Shown here: positions 25,614 through 33,990 of the stretch, in pieces
Layout: every line of letters begins with the position of its first letter
Numbering within the stretch: the stretch's first letter is position 1
Source: an uncultured Clostridia bacterium
Lineage (GTDB): Bacteria; Bacillota; Clostridia; UBA1381
Direction: 5' to 3'
Length of the DNA stretch: 64,000 bases
Assembly (NCBI GenBank): GCA_910585485.1
Contig: CAJUEZ010000001.1
Span: forward strand, 69,190 to 133,189
Made by a program: the position numbers and the translations under genes
Notes under the pieces: generated by a model
The model's input: the letters and a program-made list of their open reading frames with translations, nothing else
Told to the model about the DNA's origin: nothing
Database searches by the model: none

Positions 25614-25642
25614 TTGATTTTATTCATTAAGCCGTATATAAT
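25614..25642 (+). promoter_or_regulatory. Promoter for the two-component/ABC cassette
   Basis: TTGATT and TATAAT with a 17-base spacer, 36 bases before the response regulator ATG. Confidence 0.6.
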
Positions 25643-25678
25643 ATTATCAGAAAAGCTTTCAGACAAAGGAGCATAAAA

Positions 25679-26359
25679 ATGAAAATACTGATAATTGAAG
25701 ATGATTTAAGTTTAATAAACGGTCTGTCATTCGCCATTAAGAAGCAGGGCTATGAATTGGATATTGCCCGTACAAGCGCGGAGGCGGACACAATATTTGA
25801 AAACGGAAAATACGATTTGGTAATCCTTGACGTGTCGCTCCCAGACGGTTCGGGCTTTGACATATGCAAAAAAATCCGTCAGACGTCAAAAGTGCCGGTT
25901 ATTTTCCTCACCGCCGCGGACGAGGAAACCGACATTATAATGGGGCTTGACATCGGCGGCGATGATTATATTACAAAGCCCTTTAAGCTTGCGGTACTGC
26001 TGTCAAAAATAAACGCAATTTTACGCAGAAGCAACGATTTTAATACATCGGACACGGAACTTTGCTCAAACGGCATAAGAGTGGAGCTCTTAAAAAACAA
26101 GGTGTACAAAAACAATACTCCGATTGAGCTGACGGCAAACGAATACAAGCTCCTGTGCCTTTTTATGCAGAACACCGACATCGTTCTGACTTCTGACCGT
26201 ATTTTGGGCAAGCTGTGGGACTGCGATGAAAACTACATCGACAACAATACGCTGACCGTATATATTCGCAGGCTCCGCACAAAAATCGAGGACAATCCGA
26301 GCGAGCCTAAAATGATAGTAACAATCAGAGGAATGGGATATAAATGGAGTGTGTCATGA
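25679..26359 (+). CDS. OmpR-family response regulator
   Basis: A 226-residue regulator: receiver domain 1-118 with the acidic pair in IIEDD, phosphoacceptor aspartate in VILDVSLPDG (about residue 51), and lysine in ITKPF; winged-helix DNA-binding domain about 128-225 (LTANEYKLLCLFM, RRLRTKIED, MGYKWS). It resembles VncR/VanR-type regulators that control antimicrobial peptide transporters. It is the first gene of a five-gene cassette with its kinase (4-base overlap), an ABC ATPase and two permeases. It probably binds the 11-bp repeats at 27389-27421. The cassette is visibly less AT-rich than the preceding 6 kb. Confidence 0.93.
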   Translation: MKILIIEDDLSLINGLSFAIKKQGYELDIARTSAEADTIFENGKYDLVILDVSLPDGSGFDICKKIRQTSKVPVIFLTAADEETDIIMGLDIGGDDYITKPFKLAVLLSKINAILRRSNDFNTSDTELCSNGIRVELLKNKVYKNNTPIELTANEYKLLCLFMQNTDIVLTSDRILGKLWDCDENYIDNNTLTVYIRRLRTKIEDNPSEPKMIVTIRGMGYKWSVS

Positions 26360-27393
26360 AAATATTTACGAATAAAAATATAAAAGCTCTCTTTTGCGCG
26401 GTTTCGGTATGTATTTTAATTTTTGTGCTGATTTTTGCGCTTCTGATGATATTTGAAGTGAGGCATACGGCGGTATTGATATTTATATGCGGTATAGCTT
26501 TGTTTTTTGCGGTGTTTACAGCTCTATACCGATACTTTACCGAGCAGAATAAAATTCTTAAAAATGCACAGAAGCAGATTTCCGAATACATTTCGGGAAA
26601 CAGGGACGCGCGGATTGAATGTGACGACGAGGGCGAGATGAACAAACTGTTTCACGAGATTAACTCACTTGCTTCAATCCTTAACGCGCACGCCCAAAAG
26701 GAAAACCGTTCAAAGGAATTTTTAAAAAATACCATATCCGATATTTCACATCAGCTGAAAACACCGCTTGCGGCGCTTAATATTTACAACGGAATTATGC
26801 AGGATAGTACAACAGATTTATCTGAAATTAAGGAATTCACCGCCCTTTCGGAAAAGGAGCTTGACAGAATAGAAGCGCTTGTGCAAACCCTTTTGAAAAT
26901 AACGAAGCTTGACGCGGGAACAATAGCGGTTGACAGAAAAAACGAGAATGTTTATGAAATACTTGAGGATATAAAAAAACGTTTCTCACTCCGCGCGAAG
27001 CAGGAGGACAAACCGCTCGTTCTGACGGGCGACGCCTCGGCAATGCTTTTCTGCGACCGCGTATGGCTTGCGGAGGCAGTTCAAAACATTGTTAAAAACG
27101 CGCTCGACCATACTTCAAAGGGCGATAAAATAAGCATAGAATGTAAAAATCTTTCGTCAATAATGCAGATTACGATTAAGGATACGGGAAGCGGTATTCA
27201 CCCCGAGGATTTGCACCACATATTCAAACGCTTTTATCGCAGTCGCTTTTCAAATGACACGCAGGGCATAGGTCTTGGACTTCCGCTTGCAAAGTCAATT
27301 GTTGAGGCGCATAACGGCACGATTGAGGTTGACAGCGAACTCGGAAAAGGCACGGCGTTTACATTGAATTTTTTAATTCCTACAAAATTGTAG
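26356..27393 (+). CDS. Sensor histidine kinase (VncS-like)
   Basis: A 345-residue kinase with two N-terminal membrane segments (about 10-32 and 38-60) and almost no extracellular loop, a HAMP-like linker, the histidine box ISDISHQLKTPLAAL (about residue 135), N box NIVKNALDHTSK, and G boxes DTGSGI and GIGLGLPL. Kinases with so short a sensor loop usually sense through the partner ABC transporter, as in Bce-type peptide resistance. The start at 26356 overlaps the regulator stop by ATGA. Substrate inferred from context only. Confidence 0.93.
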   Translation: MKIFTNKNIKALFCAVSVCILIFVLIFALLMIFEVRHTAVLIFICGIALFFAVFTALYRYFTEQNKILKNAQKQISEYISGNRDARIECDDEGEMNKLFHEINSLASILNAHAQKENRSKEFLKNTISDISHQLKTPLAALNIYNGIMQDSTTDLSEIKEFTALSEKELDRIEALVQTLLKITKLDAGTIAVDRKNENVYEILEDIKKRFSLRAKQEDKPLVLTGDASAMLFCDRVWLAEAVQNIVKNALDHTSKGDKISIECKNLSSIMQITIKDTGSGIHPEDLHHIFKRFYRSRFSNDTQGIGLGLPLAKSIVEAHNGTIEVDSELGKGTAFTLNFLIPTKL

Positions 27394-27421
27394 GGGAAAT
27401 GTAGGGGTACTGTAGTATTTA
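27379..27421 (+). promoter_or_regulatory. 11-bp direct repeats before the ABC genes
   Basis: Three tandem units of 11 bp start at 27389, 27400 and 27411 (TGTAGGGGAAA, TGTAGGGGTAC, TGTAGTATTTA), overlapping an inverted repeat CCTACAA-AA-TTGTAGG. An 11-bp period is the classical pattern for OmpR-type regulator dimers. A -10-like TATGAT follows at 27422. Confidence 0.7.
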
Positions 27422-27462
27422 TATGATATTATGACAACACCAAACAGAAAGAGGTGTTTTTT

Positions 27463-28158
27463 ATGAACTTATTGGAGGTTAAAAACCTAAGCAAAACCTA
27501 CGGAAGCGGTGAAACCGCCGTCCGCGCGCTGAAGAATGTCAGCTTTTCCGTACCGAAAGGCGAGTTTGTCGCGGTTGTAGGCGAGTCGGGAAGCGGAAAA
27601 TCAACGCTTCTCAATATGATAGGCGCGCTTGACACGCCCTCGGACGGCAAGGTGTTCATCGACGGCAAGGACACATTTTCAATGAAAGACCAAAATCTTA
27701 CAGTCTTTCGGCGCCGTAATATCGGCTTTATTTTTCAGTCCTTTAACTTAATACCCGAGCTGACGGTTGAGCAGAACATAATATTCCCCGTGCTTCTCGA
27801 TTACAAAAAGCCCGACAAGCAATATTTAGAGGAGCTTTTGACGGTGTTAAACTTAAAGGAACGCCGTAATCACCTTCCAAGCCAGCTATCGGGCGGACAA
27901 CAGCAGAGAGTTGCAATAGGCAGAGCGTTAATCACCCGTCCCTCGCTAATCTTAGCCGACGAGCCTACGGGCAACCTTGACACGCAGAACAGCAGTGAGG
28001 TAATCGCGCTTTTGAGAGAAGCGTCCAGAAAGTATGAGCAGACGATTATTATGATTACGCATAACCGTTCAATCGCCGCTTCCGCTGACCGCGTTCTGAA
28101 TGTGTCCGACGGCGCGCTTACAGACTTGGGAGGTGTCAGCAATGAAAAGCTATCTTGA
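27463..28158 (+). CDS. ABC transporter ATP-binding protein (MacB/Vex2-like)
   Basis: A 231-residue ATPase with Walker A GESGSGKST, Q-loop FIFQSFNLIPELTVEQN, signature LSGGQQQRVAIGRAL, Walker B LILADEPTGNLD and the switch histidine ITHN. The GNLD and FNLIPELTV variants are typical of the LolD/MacB branch that drives FtsX-like permeases. ATG 27463 has GAGGTG seven bases upstream. It overlaps the first permease by 17 bases, showing one complex. It probably removes antimicrobial peptides or a related envelope-active compound; substrate not readable. Confidence 0.95.
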   Translation: MNLLEVKNLSKTYGSGETAVRALKNVSFSVPKGEFVAVVGESGSGKSTLLNMIGALDTPSDGKVFIDGKDTFSMKDQNLTVFRRRNIGFIFQSFNLIPELTVEQNIIFPVLLDYKKPDKQYLEELLTVLNLKERRNHLPSQLSGGQQQRVAIGRALITRPSLILADEPTGNLDTQNSSEVIALLREASRKYEQTIIMITHNRSIAASADRVLNVSDGALTDLGGVSNEKLS

Positions 28159-30454
28159 TTTAATCCCAAAAAGCGCAAGGGTACACAGAAAACAGAACCG
28201 TCTGACGCTTATTTGTATAGTCCTGGCGGTTTTTCTTGTAACCGTAATCTTTTCAATAACGGACGTGTGGGTATCGTCCGAAAAAGAAGCTATGATCAAA
28301 AAACACGGAGATTATCATATCGTTCTTAACAACATTCCGTCAGAAACGGCGGAAAATATCGGAAGCCGCTCGGAGGTTTCCTCGGTATCGTGGTTCGGCA
28401 ATATAAATGACAGAGCTATGGACGACTATTATATAAATGGCGCTCAAACAGTTATAAATGGAGCGGAGCAATCGTATATTTACGATATTCGCAAATACAG
28501 CGTTGAGGGCTCATATCCGCAAAATGACAGTGAGGTAATGCTGAGCTCGGCATTAAGCGATAGCTTTCATATCGGAGACAGCGTTACGGTAAATACGCCG
28601 TCGGGCGATTTTGCCTATACCGTTTCCGGCTTTTGCGACGACAGCGTGGAAATAGATAACAGAAGCGTATTTTACGCCTATGTGGATATGACGGCGTTTG
28701 AGGTCCTGTGCTCCATAAATAATATTGAATACTCTCCCGAATACTTTATTCAGTTCAGCGAAAAAACAAAAGTAAAACAGGCTGTAGCGGATATAAAAAT
28801 GCAGTACGGTTTGTCGGACGAAAATGTGGACGAAAATATGGCTGTGCTCGGTCTGTCAGGGCAAAGCACAAAACAGCAATTGGCAGGATTTTATCCACTT
28901 GCGGGAGTACTGTTTATATTTGTTTTAATTGCGGGCTCGCTGATGATTTCAAGCTGTATGAACAGCAATGTGGCGCAGAGGACGAAGTTTTTCGGAATGC
29001 TCCGCTGTATCGGCGCGAGCAAAAAGCAGATTATCCGATTTGTGCGTCTGGAGGCGCTTAATTGGTGCAAGGCCGCCATTCCGATTGGCTGCGGTATAGG
29101 CGTCGGAGTGACTTGGCTTGTCTGTGAAATTCTGAAATATTTAGTCGGCGGCGAATTTACGGACTTTCAGTTTAAATTTAGTATTATAGGTGTTATCTGC
29201 GGTGTCGCGGTTGGAATTATAACTGTGCTTCTGGCGGCTCACTCGCCGGCAAAACGCGCGGCTCGTGTTTCGCCCGTTGCGGCGGTATCGGGCAATACGG
29301 ATGAAACAAAAGGCATTTCACATGCCGCAAACACAAGGCTTTTCAAGGTGGAAACAGCTCTCGGCGTAAATCACGCAACCTCGTCAAAGAAAAATCTTGT
29401 GCTTATGACACTATCCTTCGCGTTTACAATTATTCTGTTTTTCAGCTTTTTTGCCGCTCTTGATTTTGCAAATGCGCTTATGCCGTCGTCAAAGGATTTC
29501 ACAAGCGATGTCGCTGTTTCAAGCGTTAACTTTGCGAATGATATTGATAAAAACGTTAAATCACAGATGGAGCAGGTTGAGGGCGTTCAGAAGGTTTTTT
29601 CAAACTCATTCAGACTTGATACGCCTGCGGAAATTAACGGAAACGAGGCTGTCGCAGACCTGATTTCTTATGATGACAATTTATTTGCCTTGGCGAAAAA
29701 CAATCTTGTCGCCGGCGATATATCAAAGGTTTACGGAAATTCGCAATATGCGCTTACCGCGTTTAACGAGGGAAGCCGTCTAAACGTCGGCGATAAAATC
29801 AAATTCGGCGGCGAAACCTTAGAAATTGCGGCAGTCAGTTCACAAAGTATAATGGGCGGCGCAAATCCGCTTATATATGTTTCGGAGGAGACCTTTACGC
29901 GTCTTACAGGCGAGGAAAATTATATCGCTCTTAATGTAATGCTGGGTAAAGACGCGACGGACCAAACCGTAAAAGAGCTTAAATTTATCGCGGGCGATAA
30001 CGAATTTCTGGACAGGCGCGAGGAAAATCAATCGACCAACTCCTCGTTCTGGGTAGCGCATATAGCGGCTTACGCATTTTTGGCGATTGTCGCGCTGATT
30101 ACGATTTTCAATATTATGAACAGTATTTCAATGAGCGTGTCTGCGAGAATAAAGCAGTACGGCTCAATGCGCGCTGTCGGCATGAGTATTCGTCAGCTTA
30201 CGAAAATGATTAGAGCCGAGGCAGTAACGTATGCCGTGTGCGGACTTATCGCAGGGTGCGCCGTCGGGCTTTCTATGCACTACCTGATAACGAAAAAGCT
30301 CATAATCGACCATTTCGGCGGAGTGTGGAGCATTCCTCTTGCCGCAATCGCAATAGTGCTTGCGATAGTCGCGCTGGCGGTTATCGCGGCGGTACACGCG
30401 CCGTCAAAGAGAATTAAAACCATGTCGATTACTGATACAATTCAGGCGCAGTAA
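28142..30454 (+). CDS. FtsX-like ABC permease (first of two paralogues)
   Basis: A 770-residue permease with ten predicted membrane segments: an N-terminal segment (about 25-45), a long extracellular domain, then three segments, repeated in the second half, with FtsX domains at about 260-380 and 640-760. The motif TKFFGMLRCIGASKKQI and its second copy IKQYGSMRAVGMSIRQL mark the two FtsX units. ATG 28142 follows GGGAGGTGTC and overlaps the ATPase. The paralogous gene starts 15 bases downstream. Together they should form a heterodimeric channel with the ATPase. Confidence 0.92.
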   Translation: MKSYLDLIPKSARVHRKQNRLTLICIVLAVFLVTVIFSITDVWVSSEKEAMIKKHGDYHIVLNNIPSETAENIGSRSEVSSVSWFGNINDRAMDDYYINGAQTVINGAEQSYIYDIRKYSVEGSYPQNDSEVMLSSALSDSFHIGDSVTVNTPSGDFAYTVSGFCDDSVEIDNRSVFYAYVDMTAFEVLCSINNIEYSPEYFIQFSEKTKVKQAVADIKMQYGLSDENVDENMAVLGLSGQSTKQQLAGFYPLAGVLFIFVLIAGSLMISSCMNSNVAQRTKFFGMLRCIGASKKQIIRFVRLEALNWCKAAIPIGCGIGVGVTWLVCEILKYLVGGEFTDFQFKFSIIGVICGVAVGIITVLLAAHSPAKRAARVSPVAAVSGNTDETKGISHAANTRLFKVETALGVNHATSSKKNLVLMTLSFAFTIILFFSFFAALDFANALMPSSKDFTSDVAVSSVNFANDIDKNVKSQMEQVEGVQKVFSNSFRLDTPAEINGNEAVADLISYDDNLFALAKNNLVAGDISKVYGNSQYALTAFNEGSRLNVGDKIKFGGETLEIAAVSSQSIMGGANPLIYVSEETFTRLTGEENYIALNVMLGKDATDQTVKELKFIAGDNEFLDRREENQSTNSSFWVAHIAAYAFLAIVALITIFNIMNSISMSVSARIKQYGSMRAVGMSIRQLTKMIRAEAVTYAVCGLIAGCAVGLSMHYLITKKLIIDHFGGVWSIPLAAIAIVLAIVALAVIAAVHAPSKRIKTMSITDTIQAQ

Positions 30455-30469
30455 AGGACGGTGATTATT

Positions 30470-32827
30470 ATGAAAAGCTATTTAAGCCTTATCCCAATTT
30501 CCGCGCGCGTAAAGAAAAAGCAGAACAGAATGACAATTATATGTATTATTCTCGCCGTATTTCTTGTTACCGCTATATTTTCCATGGCGGACATGGAACT
30601 TAGAAGTCAGAAAATACGCGCGATTTCCGATTACGGTAACTGGCATATAGCTCTGAAAAACATTTCGGATGCGGACGCGGAACAAATCAAGGCAAGAGAT
30701 GACATTGAAGCCTCCGCATGGTACACTTCGCTTAATTACCGATTAAAGGACGATTACTATATAAACTCCAAGCGTACCGCGATATGCGGTATCGAAAGAG
30801 CGATTGCCGAGGATATTTTATCAGGCAGGATTACCGAGGGCGAATACCCGAATAACGATAACGAAATACTGCTAACTGAAAATGCGAAGGACAGTCTGGG
30901 AGTTGGTATAGGCGACAGCGTTACGCTGAAAACTCCCAAGGGCGAAGAAAAATTTATCATTTCAGGCTTTGAAACGACTACCGCAATGGTAAATAAAACC
31001 GACGCGGTTGTCACGCTTATGCCGCTTAACAGATACAGGCAGTTTTATTCCGAAGCAACTGCGGCAGAACTTGAGAACTCGGACAAAATGTATTATGTGC
31101 AATTTAAAGAGAAGTGCAATATCAAAAAAGCAATAGCGGACATACAAAAAACGTATCATTTGACAGATGAACAAATCGGGCAGAACACGGCTCTTTTAGG
31201 CGTTATGGGAATGAGCGGTGACTCATATATGCTCGGACTGTACATTGCGGCGGCGGTGCTGTTTTTGATGGTGCTTACGGCAGGAGTGCTGATGATTACA
31301 AGCAGTATGAACAGCAACATTGCCGACAGAACGGAGTTTTTCGGAATGATGAGATGTACGGGGGCAAGCAGAAATCAGATTATGAGATTTGTGCGTTTGG
31401 AGGCGCTCAATTGGTGCAAAACAGCAATTCCGATAGGTGTAATCTGCGGTATAGCTGTGACGTGGGCGCTGTGCGCCGTGCTCAGATTTCTGAGCCATGC
31501 ATATTTCGGGACTATGCCTGTATTCGGTGTGAGCGCAGGCGGAATTATAGCAGGAATTGTTATGGGAATTTTAACGGTTTTGCTTGCGGCGCAGTCGCCT
31601 GCGAAGCGCGCTTCCAGGGTTTCGCCTGTTTCGGCGGTATCGGGTAACGCAAGCGGTACGGGAAAGATAAAGCATGCCTTTAACACGAGAGTGTTAAGGG
31701 TAGACACTACGCTTGGAATAAACCATGCGGTATGCAGTAAAAAGAATTTTTTGCTTATGGTCGGCTCGTTTGCGCTGAGCATAGTGCTGTTTCTTTCGTT
31801 CTCCGCGCTTATTACCTTTATGAACCACGCCGTTACGCCTTTAAAGCCATATACGCCCGATTTATCGGTCGTATGTGAGGACAGCTCGTGCTCAATAGAT
31901 AAGACGCTTGCGGACAAAATTTCGGGAATGAACGGCGTAAAGCGCGTGTACGGCAGGAGCTTTGCGTATGATATACCTGCAAAAATCGGCGGTACGGATA
32001 AAAAGGTAACTCTTATTTCATACGAAAGCAATCAGTTTAATTGGATTGACGAAAACGGCTGGGCAGATGATAAGATAGGTCTTGAAAAAACCGCAAAGGA
32101 TACGGGTGAAGGCAATGTGCTGATGGTATACAGCCCTGAAACTGATGTCAGTTCGGGCAATACGGTTACGACAAGTCTTGGAGATTTGACGATTGCAGGC
32201 GTGGTCGCTCATGTACCGTTTGACCGTTCGGACGGTGAGGAAACACTGATTTGCTCCGAGGCTTTATTTGAAAAGCTTGCAGGAAATGATAAATACACGA
32301 TTATTGATATTCAGATGAACAAAAATGCCAAGGACGAAGATGTAAATGCAATACGCGCTTTGTCCGAGGGATATCTGTTCTCAGATAACAGGCTTTCAAA
32401 TAAAGAAGCCAGAGGCGCGTACTATTCCTTTGCGCTGTTTGTGTACGGTTTTCTGGCGGTTATCGCAATGATTGCGGTATTTAACATAATGAACAGCATT
32501 TCTATGAGCGTGTCCGCGCGTATTAAGCAGTACGGCTCAATGCGCGCTATTGGTATGAGTATCCGTCAGCTTACGAAAATGATTAGAGCCGAGGCGATAA
32601 CGTATGCCGTATTCGGGTGTATCACAGGGTGCGCTCTTGGGCTTGGCGCGCATAGGTTTCTGTATGGCAGGCTCGTAACCTCGCATTGGGGTGATGTTTG
32701 GTCCGTGCCGTTTTCGGCAGTAACGGTTATTGTATTGCTTACATGCCTTACAGCAGTTGCCGCGGTACATTTTCCGTCAAAACGGATAAAACGCATGGCG
32801 ATAACAGATACAATAAATGAACTGTAA
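30470..32827 (+). CDS. FtsX-like ABC permease (second paralogue)
   Basis: A 785-residue permease, colinear with the preceding one: same KSYLSLIP start, RTEFFGMMRCTGASRNQI in the first FtsX domain and an almost identical IKQYGSMRAIGMSIRQLTKMIRAEA in the second. The extracellular domains differ most, as expected for a duplicated pair that forms a heterodimer. ATG 30470 is preceded by AAAGGACGGTG. It is the last gene of the cassette; mobile-element debris begins about 40 bases after its stop. Confidence 0.92.
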   Translation: MKSYLSLIPISARVKKKQNRMTIICIILAVFLVTAIFSMADMELRSQKIRAISDYGNWHIALKNISDADAEQIKARDDIEASAWYTSLNYRLKDDYYINSKRTAICGIERAIAEDILSGRITEGEYPNNDNEILLTENAKDSLGVGIGDSVTLKTPKGEEKFIISGFETTTAMVNKTDAVVTLMPLNRYRQFYSEATAAELENSDKMYYVQFKEKCNIKKAIADIQKTYHLTDEQIGQNTALLGVMGMSGDSYMLGLYIAAAVLFLMVLTAGVLMITSSMNSNIADRTEFFGMMRCTGASRNQIMRFVRLEALNWCKTAIPIGVICGIAVTWALCAVLRFLSHAYFGTMPVFGVSAGGIIAGIVMGILTVLLAAQSPAKRASRVSPVSAVSGNASGTGKIKHAFNTRVLRVDTTLGINHAVCSKKNFLLMVGSFALSIVLFLSFSALITFMNHAVTPLKPYTPDLSVVCEDSSCSIDKTLADKISGMNGVKRVYGRSFAYDIPAKIGGTDKKVTLISYESNQFNWIDENGWADDKIGLEKTAKDTGEGNVLMVYSPETDVSSGNTVTTSLGDLTIAGVVAHVPFDRSDGEETLICSEALFEKLAGNDKYTIIDIQMNKNAKDEDVNAIRALSEGYLFSDNRLSNKEARGAYYSFALFVYGFLAVIAMIAVFNIMNSISMSVSARIKQYGSMRAIGMSIRQLTKMIRAEAITYAVFGCITGCALGLGAHRFLYGRLVTSHWGDVWSVPFSAVTVIVLLTCLTAVAAVHFPSKRIKRMAITDTINEL

Positions 32828-32864
32828 ATGCAGATAAACCGTATAATGCCCTATGCATCGACGG

Positions 32865-32937
32865 TGCATACTTCCAAAAATCCAAGAATATTTTAAACGT
32901 GAGGAGAGTAGGAAAGAATTTGAAATTTACATACAAC
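32865..32937 (+). pseudogene. Second fragment of the small mobile-element gene
   Basis: The frame reads CILPKIQEYFKREESRKEFEIY, a clear relative of the C-terminal half of the small gene at 18903-19055 (CILPKIQAYFESKEGNKEFERW). The N-terminal half is absent. Base-level similarity continues through TTGAAATTTACATA into the same GGCAGTATCA terminator. Confidence 0.7.
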
Positions 32938-32976
32938 GGCAGTATCAAATTAATATGATACTGCCGTTTTTTTCTT
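32938..32976 (+). terminator. Terminator, copy of the 19075 hairpin
   Basis: GGCAGTATCA pairs with TGATACTGCC, then GTTTTTTT. Same stem as at 19075-19103. Confidence 0.85.
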
Positions 32977-33097
32977 TGTGAATATAGAACCTTTTGGATA
33001 TTATCAGTAATAGGGAAAACCCGCGCGGGAATTAAACACGGTGGTTTCAGCATCAGGCAATTTGCCAATATGCTCACACGTTTAGACGTGTCTGAAA

Positions 33098-33988
33098 TTA
33101 TTCAATATAAAAATCAGATATATTGTCGGGTCCCTCTAATATTTGTCGTTCTACATATAAATTCAAATCCGCGTTTGTGGCAACAGACCATTTTACAAGC
33201 GCGATTTTTCTGTTATCTATTTCTATACCTGTTATGCTGCGGGGGTGAACGCAGCTGCCATCGTTGAAATAAAGTCCTGCGCCGGGTTTGGGATAGGCGG
33301 GTCGGTGAGTGTGCCCGGCAATAAGCATGATATGGTTAGTGTTTGCAAATGACGCGAGTTTTTTTTCAATAGTTTCTTTCTTGCTATGATTGCGAGCGGC
33401 TCCGGTAGGCGCGGTGAAACCGATAAGTTCCAGAGGCCTCCAGAAATATCGCACAAGAAAACGCGCTGCGGGCCATATTGTATCGTTAAGAAAACTTCCT
33501 TGATGACCGTGTACAAGAAGAATTTTTTTCTTTGTTTTGATATCCTCAAGAATTAGTCCCTCAGGCATCTGAATGCCGGGGAAAAGCTTACATTCAGCGC
33601 TGTCGCAATAAAAATTATTAAACGCTTTATCAGCGAGATGTTTTCTTCGTTTCACTATATCATGATTTCCATAGAGCATATGCAGCCGATTCTCATCATA
33701 AAATTTTGACATTATCCAAAAAATATCAGTATGAGTGGAAATAATAGGCTGTATTTTGCGATTTTCCCATAATTCGTCACCATCGCCGAGTTCTATATAA
33801 GTGTAACCGTTGTTATAATAATACTGAAGCGCGGCAAATTGGAGAATCTGGTTTGGCAAAAAGTTATCGCCCGTATTACCCTGACCTCTGTGGCAGTCGC
33901 TCATTATGATAAATTTTGAACACTCATCAAAAGGTATTACTTCCGCGGTATTATATACGCACCGCAGTCTTTTTGCAACGGCAGACAT
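33098..33988 (-). CDS. Calcineurin-like metallophosphoesterase
   Basis: A 296-residue phosphoesterase with all metal-binding motifs in order: SDCHRG (Asp31, His33), LGDGDELWE, YGNHD, VHGHQG and AGHTHRP. The layout resembles LpxH/UDP-diacylglucosamine-hydrolase-like enzymes, but no membrane lipid pathway gene is nearby, so the substrate is open. It is probably co-transcribed with the DUF4474 gene (two-base gap), which is upstream on the same strand. Its stop is close to the right edge of the mobile zone. No signal peptide. Confidence 0.9.
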   Translation of the reverse strand: MSAVAKRLRCVYNTAEVIPFDECSKFIIMSDCHRGQGNTGDNFLPNQILQFAALQYYYNNGYTYIELGDGDELWENRKIQPIISTHTDIFWIMSKFYDENRLHMLYGNHDIVKRRKHLADKAFNNFYCDSAECKLFPGIQMPEGLILEDIKTKKKILLVHGHQGSFLNDTIWPAARFLVRYFWRPLELIGFTAPTGAARNHSKKETIEKKLASFANTNHIMLIAGHTHRPAYPKPGAGLYFNDGSCVHPRSITGIEIDNRKIALVKWSVATNADLNLYVERQILEGPDNISDFYIE

Positions 33989-33990
33989 GA

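Noticed and set aside
8861..33097. Insertion sequences or transposase genes
   Set aside because: No DDE transposase or terminal inverted repeats with target duplication were recognised; recombination is by serine or tyrosine recombinases and deletions.
33000..33097. Plus-strand stretch encoding GFSIRQFANMLTRLDVSE as a gene remnant
   Set aside because: It has no start signal and no family I can name; it may be debris at the island edge but is too short to support.
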